Source of the DNA: Rhizohabitans arisaemae
Lineage (GTDB): Bacteria > Actinomycetota > Actinomycetes > Streptosporangiales > Streptosporangiaceae
DNA length: 64,000 nt
Assembly: GCF_025996515.1 (NCBI RefSeq)
Contig: NZ_BLRH01000035.1
Location: 806,001-870,000, forward strand
Reading direction: 5' to 3'
In this document: positions 62,508 to 64,000 of the stretch, one piece after another
Layout of the letters: each line of letters starts with the position of its first letter
Position numbering within the stretch: the stretch's first letter is position 1
Position numbers and translations under genes: made by a program
The notes under the pieces: model-generated
The model's database searches: none
What the model was told of the DNA's origin: nothing
What the model saw: only the letters and a program-made list of their open reading frames with translations

Positions 62508-63006
62508 CGAGTTTGCCGAACTACTCGAGTCAGCCCAGCACTCGGCTGTGCACTTGGAGACACGGGATGTCTATGCCGTCGGTGACCCGTTCTTCCAAGC
62601 GTGGAAGGCCGGAGAGCCGTTCGACCGATCCGAGCGTGATCAGGTGTGGAAGGAGATCCTGGTCGGTCCCGTCAGCCGGGGTGTGGAGATCCGGCGGGCA
62701 CGTATTGTGTCCGAACCCGTCTCGGACTACATCAGGTACGAACACTCGATCACTGTCTATGCCAACATCGCGGCCGGTGAGCAGGTTAGGTGGCTGTCCC
62801 GTCGCCTCGCCTCCGACCTGGCTTTGCCGGGAAACGACTTTTGGTTGTTCGACGGCGAAACCGCGGTGTTCAATCACTTCACCGGGGACGGTGAATGGGT
62901 GGGGACGGAGGTCCTTGTCGACCCTGCAGTCACGAGGCTGTGCGCGTCGGCCTTTGACGCGGTCTGGGATCGTGCCACACCCCACCAGGAGTATCGGCTC
63001 AGCTGA
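62461..63006 (+). CDS. DUF6879 family protein
   Basis: This 181-residue protein contains the family phrases HLETRDVYAVGDPFFQAWKAG, SRGVEIRRARIVSEPVSDYIRYEHSIT, NIAAGEQVRWLSRR and NDFWLFDGETAVFNHF. DUF6879 proteins are widespread in actinomycetes next to Xre-DUF5753 regulators and may form toxin-antitoxin-like or developmental modules; the role is unproven. The GTG at 62461 lies inside the preceding gene; a later start is possible. Confidence 0.85.
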   Translation: MRPTTSAVSVATATRNEFAELLESAQHSAVHLETRDVYAVGDPFFQAWKAGEPFDRSERDQVWKEILVGPVSRGVEIRRARIVSEPVSDYIRYEHSITVYANIAAGEQVRWLSRRLASDLALPGNDFWLFDGETAVFNHFTGDGEWVGTEVLVDPAVTRLCASAFDAVWDRATPHQEYRLS

Positions 63007-63020
63007 GATATGCGACCCAC

Positions 63021-63863
63021 ATGTCGGTTTCCAGCGTAGAAGCGGCACGTAGGGCTCTTGCCCTACGGCTTCGCGAGATACGTGTCGAACGCGGCCATAC
63101 GGCCAAGGAACTGGCGAGACTCGCCGGGTGGCATGACGGCAGCAAGGTCTCCAAGATCGAGCACGGCAGGCAGACACCTTCCGCCGACGATATCCGTGCC
63201 TGGTGCCGTCATTGTGACGCGTCGGATCAGATCGACGATCTTATGGAGAGCATGCGGATCGTCGAGGGGATGTACGTCGAGTGGAGACGGCGGCAACGCA
63301 CCGGGATGCGCCGTCTTCAGGAGTCCTATGTGCCGTTGTATGAGGCGACCAGCCACTTTCGCATCTACCAATCGCTGTGTGTGCCCGGCCTTCTTCAGAC
63401 GGAGGAGTATGCTTCGGTGCTGCTTGGGGCGATCATCTCTGCCCAAGGCGTTCCTGATGACACACAGGCCGCTGTCGCAGCCCGCATACGGCGGCAGCAG
63501 GTTCTCCACGAGGGTACTCGCCGGTTCGCGATTCTCCTGGAAGAGTCCGTGCTGCGCACGGGTCTGGGTGGGTCCGAGGTCATGGCCGGTCAGCTCAACC
63601 GGTTGACGGCGGCGATGTCGTTGCCTCGGGTGAGCCTTGGAATCATCCCGGCAACCGTCAACCGGACCGCTTGGCCGACTGTTCCGTTCTGGGTCTATGA
63701 CGAGAATCGGGTCATCGTCGAACTGCCGTCAGCCGAGGTGACGATCACACAGCCTCGCGAGATCGCGATATACACCGCCACATTTAGGTCTCACGCCAAG
63801 GACGCCGTCTATGGCATACAGGCTCGGGCCTTGATCGATTCAATCATGAGTGAAATCTCTTGA
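63021..63863 (+). CDS. Xre-type regulator with DUF5753 domain (Scr1/BldD-helper type)
   Basis: This 280-residue protein has an N-terminal HTH (LREIRVERGHTAKELARLAGWHDGSKVSKIEHGRQ) followed by the DUF5753 domain (SLCVPGLLQTEEYASVLL; FAILLEESVLRTGLG; LNRLTAAMSLPRVSLGIIP; FWVYDENRVIVELPSAEV; ATFRSHAKDAVYG). It is 14 bp after the DUF6879 gene. Members of this family pair with small partner proteins (often DUF397) in actinomycete regulation; here the partner is DUF6879. Confidence 0.92.
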   Translation: MSVSSVEAARRALALRLREIRVERGHTAKELARLAGWHDGSKVSKIEHGRQTPSADDIRAWCRHCDASDQIDDLMESMRIVEGMYVEWRRRQRTGMRRLQESYVPLYEATSHFRIYQSLCVPGLLQTEEYASVLLGAIISAQGVPDDTQAAVAARIRRQQVLHEGTRRFAILLEESVLRTGLGGSEVMAGQLNRLTAAMSLPRVSLGIIPATVNRTAWPTVPFWVYDENRVIVELPSAEVTITQPREIAIYTATFRSHAKDAVYGIQARALIDSIMSEIS

Positions 63864-63937
63864 TCTGACATTGACGAGCATTCTTCAGCACAGTTATCGG
63901 CCGCTGCACTGCGCGGGTCGATCCTTGAGGTGCCTCC

Positions 63938-64000
63938 GTGGCAGGCATTACCGCCTTAGATCAGATGGTTCGGAAGGGAGATCTTCTAGTGCTTGAAGAC
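63938..64000 (+). CDS. Possible start of a further gene (truncated by window end)
   Basis: GTG 63938 is preceded by GAGG at seven bases and opens a frame (VAGITALDQMVRKGDLLVLED) to the window edge. A second GTG at 63989 with GGAAGGGAG is an alternative. Too short to identify. Confidence 0.3.
   Translation, partial: MAGITALDQMVRKGDLLVLED

Overview
The window is high-GC chromosomal DNA (roughly 70% G+C) with abundant GTG starts, many 4-bp stop/start overlaps, a SigE-family sigma factor with a membrane partner, DUF5709, DUF6879 and Xre-DUF5753 genes, an IdeR-type iron box and a Nur-type nickel box. This points to a filamentous actinobacterium, most likely of the Streptosporangiales (inference from gene content; no 16S or marker gene is present). 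About 60 genes are supported, with one tRNA, two decayed gene fragments and several regulatory sites and repeats.

Layout. 1-6.2 kb: end of a DUF2079 membrane protein, FadR-type regulator, SGNH esterase convergent with a phosphopantetheinyl transferase, DUF5709, sugar porter, HPP protein. 6.4-11.5 kb: a five-gene NikABCDE-like importer, almost every junction overlapping, preceded by a Nur-box-like dyad and closed by a strong hairpin. 11.6-17 kb: MarR regulator, malate dehydrogenase, Ddl-like ATP-grasp protein, then a Crp/Fnr regulator with a nucleotidyl-cyclase-like protein, facing a PycTM/SLATT-like membrane protein. 17-26 kb: acetyltransferase, P450, a candidate stand-alone deaminase, AAA/DUF4143 ATPase, histidine phosphatase, and a translationally coupled TetR / winged-helix / PpdK-like operon behind a 25-bp palindrome. 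26.4-33.7 kb: tRNA-Arg, two paralogous two-component systems, an FAD oxidoreductase and an ABC-2-like permease with a large extracytoplasmic domain. 33.8-41.6 kb: secreted propeller-like protein, Ca2+/H+ antiporter, serine hydrolase, D-aminoacylase, acetyltransferase, DUF2306 protein. 41.7-49.4 kb: a decayed copy of part of a siderophore operon, a HEAT protein, a sigma/anti-sigma pair, and the intact iron-boxed siderophore operon. 50-54 kb: EgtA-like ligase, small membrane protein with Xre regulator, DUF4386 protein, alcohol dehydrogenase.

54.3-64 kb is the most accessory part. It opens with an AT-rich promoter, a 54-residue peptide and a stand-alone YcaO enzyme (a possible minimal RiPP locus), continues with a membrane NACHT NTPase and a single protein joining a trypsin-like protease to a DNA/RNA non-specific endonuclease (a possible undescribed defence pair), and ends in rearranged DNA: about 210-bp direct repeats flanking an HTH/coiled-coil gene and a CYTH gene, an in-frame remnant of an ABC ATPase, and a small-protein / DUF6879 / Xre-DUF5753 trio.

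A dispersed inverted repeat with a CCGTACGG/GTACGG core recurs in at least six intergenic gaps, often just after stop codons, and probably serves as a terminator family. All functional calls come from reading motifs; no database search was possible.
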